Source: Hominimerdicola alba (GTDB lineage Bacteria; Bacillota; Clostridia; Oscillospirales; Ruminococcaceae). Taken from it: a stretch of 64,000 nt of DNA. Shown here in pieces: positions 61,981-64,000 of the stretch. The notes beneath the pieces are model-generated. The model had not been told where the DNA came from, searched no databases, and saw only the letters and a list, made by a program, of their open reading frames with translations. The stretch lies in NCBI RefSeq assembly GCF_900112155.1, contig NZ_FOKQ01000001.1, positions 1 to 64,000 of the forward strand. The letters run 5' to 3'. A program made the translations under genes and the position numbers. Position 1 is the stretch's first letter; each line of letters starts with the position of its first letter.

Positions 61981-63696
61981 ATGTATCTGGATTGTACCGT
62001 AAAGATCCCGCCCGAGCCGGGTAAGATCAGCCGTTTTAAGAAGGGAAATGTCATCTATGTCAGGTATACTGTCGGCAGAAAATACAATCCCGAAAAGCAG
62101 TATAACGTGCCCGATCATAAAACCATTGGCAAGCTCGTAAGCCCCGATTCGTCGCTCATGATCCCCAACGAGAACTATCTGAAGTATTTCGGTGATGACG
62201 AAATTCCGGAAATTACAGAGGACAGTTCAAGGAGCAGCTGCGTCAAGGTCGGCGCATTTGCGATCATTCGCAAGATCGCAGAGGAATACGATCTGCTGAA
62301 ATTGTTGCTGAATAATTTTGACCCGAAGGAGTGTGGATTGATCCTCGACCTTGCGGCGTATTCTATCGTTAGTGAAAACAATGCCGGTCAGTATTATCCC
62401 GACTATACCTACAATCACCCGTCCTTTACCGTTGATATGCGTCAGTACAGCGACAGCAGCGTTTCTAACTTTCTGTCGGATATGACCGATGACCGGAGGA
62501 TAGGCTTTCTGAACGATTGGAATGCCTCCAGAGATCACAGGGAGAGAATATATATTTCATATGATTCCACCAACAAAAATTGTCAGGCAGGCGATATTGA
62601 GATGGTGGAATACGGTCATGCGAAAGATGAAAAGGGTCTTCCGGTGTTCAATTATGCGGTCGGATATGATGTGAGCAACGAAGTTCCGCTGTTTTATGAG
62701 AAATATCCGGGCAGTATCAATGACGTTTCACAGCTTCAGATCATGCTGGAGAAGGTAAAGGGGTACGGCTACCGACATATCGGATTTATTCTTGACAGAG
62801 GATATTTCAGCAAAGGTAATATCGAATATATGGACGAAAACGGCTATGATTTTGTCATTATGGTAAAGGGCATGGCGAAATTTGTCAGGAGCCTTGTCGA
62901 GGAAGTCCACGGCTCATTCGAGAATAAACGTGATCACAGTATTCGGAAACATAAGCTTTACGGTACAACTGTCAGGAAAATGCTTTACAGCTCGGATAAA
63001 CAGGAACGATATTTTCATGTGTATTATTCGGATATGAAAGCGTCGGCAGAGCGTGAAAATCTTGAAGAAAGAATCGAAAAAATGAAACACGCTCTCGACA
63101 GCATGAAGGGAAAACAGGTGCAGTTCAGCCGTGAATATACGCACTATTTCAACCTCGAAATATACGATAAAGACGGAACATTTCTTGGATACCGCGAGAA
63201 CAAGGAAGCAATAGAAAAAGAGCTTGAAATGAGCGGATATTTCGTGATAGTGTCATCAAGAAATATGACTGCCAAAGAAGCGATTGATCTGTACAAGAGC
63301 CGGGATACATCGGAGAAATTGTTCCGCGGTGATAAGAGCTATCTCGGAAACAAAAGCCTGCGAAACCACGGAAATGAGTCGGTGTCGTCGAAGATATTTG
63401 TCGAGTTTATCGCTTTGATAATCCGGTGCAGGATATACACACTGCTGCAAAAAGAGAAGGAAAGAATCGATAAAACACCGAATTTTATGACGGTGCCGGC
63501 AGCCATAAAGGAGCTGGAAAAGATCGAGATGATAAAAGGTCTCGACGGGAAATACCGCCTTGATCACGCAGTCACCAAGAATCAGAATATGATACTTTCA
63601 GCATTCAAAATGGATTCAAATTACATCAGAAAATATGCAAATGAGCTGTCCGAAATGCTATACAAAAGCGCATCTGCAAAAGGGGAGGAGCAGTAA
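61981..63696 (+). CDS. IS4/IS1634-type DDE transposase
   Basis: A 571-residue transposase; ATG follows GAAAGGAG. The catalytic triad is visible: Asp195 in YISYDSTNKN, Asp272 in GFILDRGYFSKG, and Glu445 in YKSRDTSEKLFRG (Y-x2-R-x3-E-x6-R/K type). The region between the second Asp and the Glu is long and contains a coiled coil (ENLEERIEKMKHALDSMKGK). Full length and no frameshift, so it may be active. It is in the same orientation as the polysaccharide genes and closes the window's locus. Confidence 0.9.
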   Translation: MYLDCTVKIPPEPGKISRFKKGNVIYVRYTVGRKYNPEKQYNVPDHKTIGKLVSPDSSLMIPNENYLKYFGDDEIPEITEDSSRSSCVKVGAFAIIRKIAEEYDLLKLLLNNFDPKECGLILDLAAYSIVSENNAGQYYPDYTYNHPSFTVDMRQYSDSSVSNFLSDMTDDRRIGFLNDWNASRDHRERIYISYDSTNKNCQAGDIEMVEYGHAKDEKGLPVFNYAVGYDVSNEVPLFYEKYPGSINDVSQLQIMLEKVKGYGYRHIGFILDRGYFSKGNIEYMDENGYDFVIMVKGMAKFVRSLVEEVHGSFENKRDHSIRKHKLYGTTVRKMLYSSDKQERYFHVYYSDMKASAERENLEERIEKMKHALDSMKGKQVQFSREYTHYFNLEIYDKDGTFLGYRENKEAIEKELEMSGYFVIVSSRNMTAKEAIDLYKSRDTSEKLFRGDKSYLGNKSLRNHGNESVSSKIFVEFIALIIRCRIYTLLQKEKERIDKTPNFMTVPAAIKELEKIEMIKGLDGKYRLDHAVTKNQNMILSAFKMDSNYIRKYANELSEMLYKSASAKGEEQ

Positions 63697-63697
63697 A

Positions 63698-63922
63698 ATG
63701 GCAAGACCCAAAAAGCCTGTTTCGATAGAGGATGAGATCGCAAAGCAGGAAGAAACGGTTGCGAAGCTACGGGAAAAGTATGATGTAAATGTCCGGAAGC
63801 TAAAAGATCTGTACGCCAAGAGAGATGAAGAAAAGAAGAAAGCACTGCTTGACGCAGTCGGAAAGAGCAAGCGGAGCTATGAGGAAATCATGATGTTTTT
63901 GACCTCGGGTGAGGATGAATAA
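63698..63922 (+). CDS. Small coiled-coil protein of the transposase unit (ErpK-like)
   Basis: A 74-residue protein whose ATG follows GGGGAGGAG, one base after the transposase stop. MARPKKPVSIEDEI leads into a charged coiled coil (AKQEETVAKLREKYDVNVRK) and ends with a SKRSYEEIMMFL helix. Similar small proteins (ErpK-like) occur beside transposases of this kind in Ruminococcus-type genomes; the name is a recollection of resemblance, and the function is unknown. Bases 63923-64000 after it show nothing assignable. Confidence 0.6.
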   Translation: MARPKKPVSIEDEIAKQEETVAKLREKYDVNVRKLKDLYAKRDEEKKKALLDAVGKSKRSYEEIMMFLTSGEDE

Positions 63923-64000
63923 GTGGTTTGAGTGAGAATATTTCTGGAAGTTAACAATTAACCTTGATTTTGATTTATTTGGTTTTCGGAGATTTTATAC

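Larger units (their letters stand above)
61904..63922 (+). mobile_element. Insertion sequence with DDE transposase and partner gene
   Basis: The unit contains a promoter, the transposase gene and a small coiled-coil gene. Exact ends were not found. CTCACACTCAACC (near 61831) and the reverse complement of GGTTTGAGTGAGAA (63928-63941) are only loosely alike, so terminal repeats are unproven and the right end may lie near or beyond 63940. Confidence 0.6.

Noticed and set aside
61820-63945. Defined terminal inverted repeats of the insertion sequence
   Set aside because: Only a loose resemblance between CTCACACTCAACC and the reverse complement of the 63928 region; not good enough to set the ends.

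Overview
The window reads as gut Clostridia, most likely Ruminococcus or a close Oscillospiraceae relative. Evidence: Gram-positive GGAGG-type ribosome binding sites, a conjugative element of the kind common in Ruminococcaceae and Lachnospiraceae (VirB4, CD1108-like and DUF4315-like proteins, topoisomerase III, DUF3848/DUF3849/YodL proteins, a giant methylase-helicase), and a sortase-type surface protein. The species is inferred, not proven.

Region 1 (about 1-33260) is part of an integrative conjugative element (ICE) read on the + strand as one long operon: an FN3-domain protein, a membrane-anchored VirB4 ATPase, a CD1108-like membrane protein, two small proteins, a 2000-residue thioester/Cna_B-type adhesin with an NPHTG anchor, topoisomerase III, a 2931-residue ArdC-like/N6-methylase/SNF2-helicase protein that hides a TnpV-like gene in another frame, four tandem paralogues (three carrying DUF3848), and a 1429-residue ArdC-metallopeptidase/DUF3849/YodL protein. 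Relaxase, coupling protein and VirB6 are not in the window and presumably lie to the left. Several genes appear to start at ATT or ATA.

Region 2 (33257-36640) is the recombination module: tyrosine recombinase 1 (+), a SLOG-type protein (+) and tyrosine recombinase 2 (-). Recombinase 1 lies between perfect 20-bp inverted repeats, with strong minus-strand promoters and terminators placed so that inversion would rewire transcription. This is the most interesting structure in the window.

Region 3 (36525-42294) holds two tandem SF2 helicases with arrays of helicase-associated (HA) repeats behind a consensus promoter and a structured leader, then a small unknown protein and a broken Nudix gene.

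Region 4 (42343-61753) is a cell-surface polysaccharide locus: initiating sugar-phosphate transferase, aldo/keto reductase, split transketolase, four glycosyltransferases, LicD, GNAT, HisC-like aminotransferase, a cytidylyltransferase/oxidoreductase fusion, Wzy-like polymerase, Wzx flippase, a three-enzyme UDP-N-acetyl-L-fucosamine pathway and an acyltransferase. It is mosaic: the core is visibly AT-rich while the FucNAc genes (57203-60622) are not. Region 5 (61904-63922) is an insertion sequence with a DDE transposase and a small coiled-coil partner gene.
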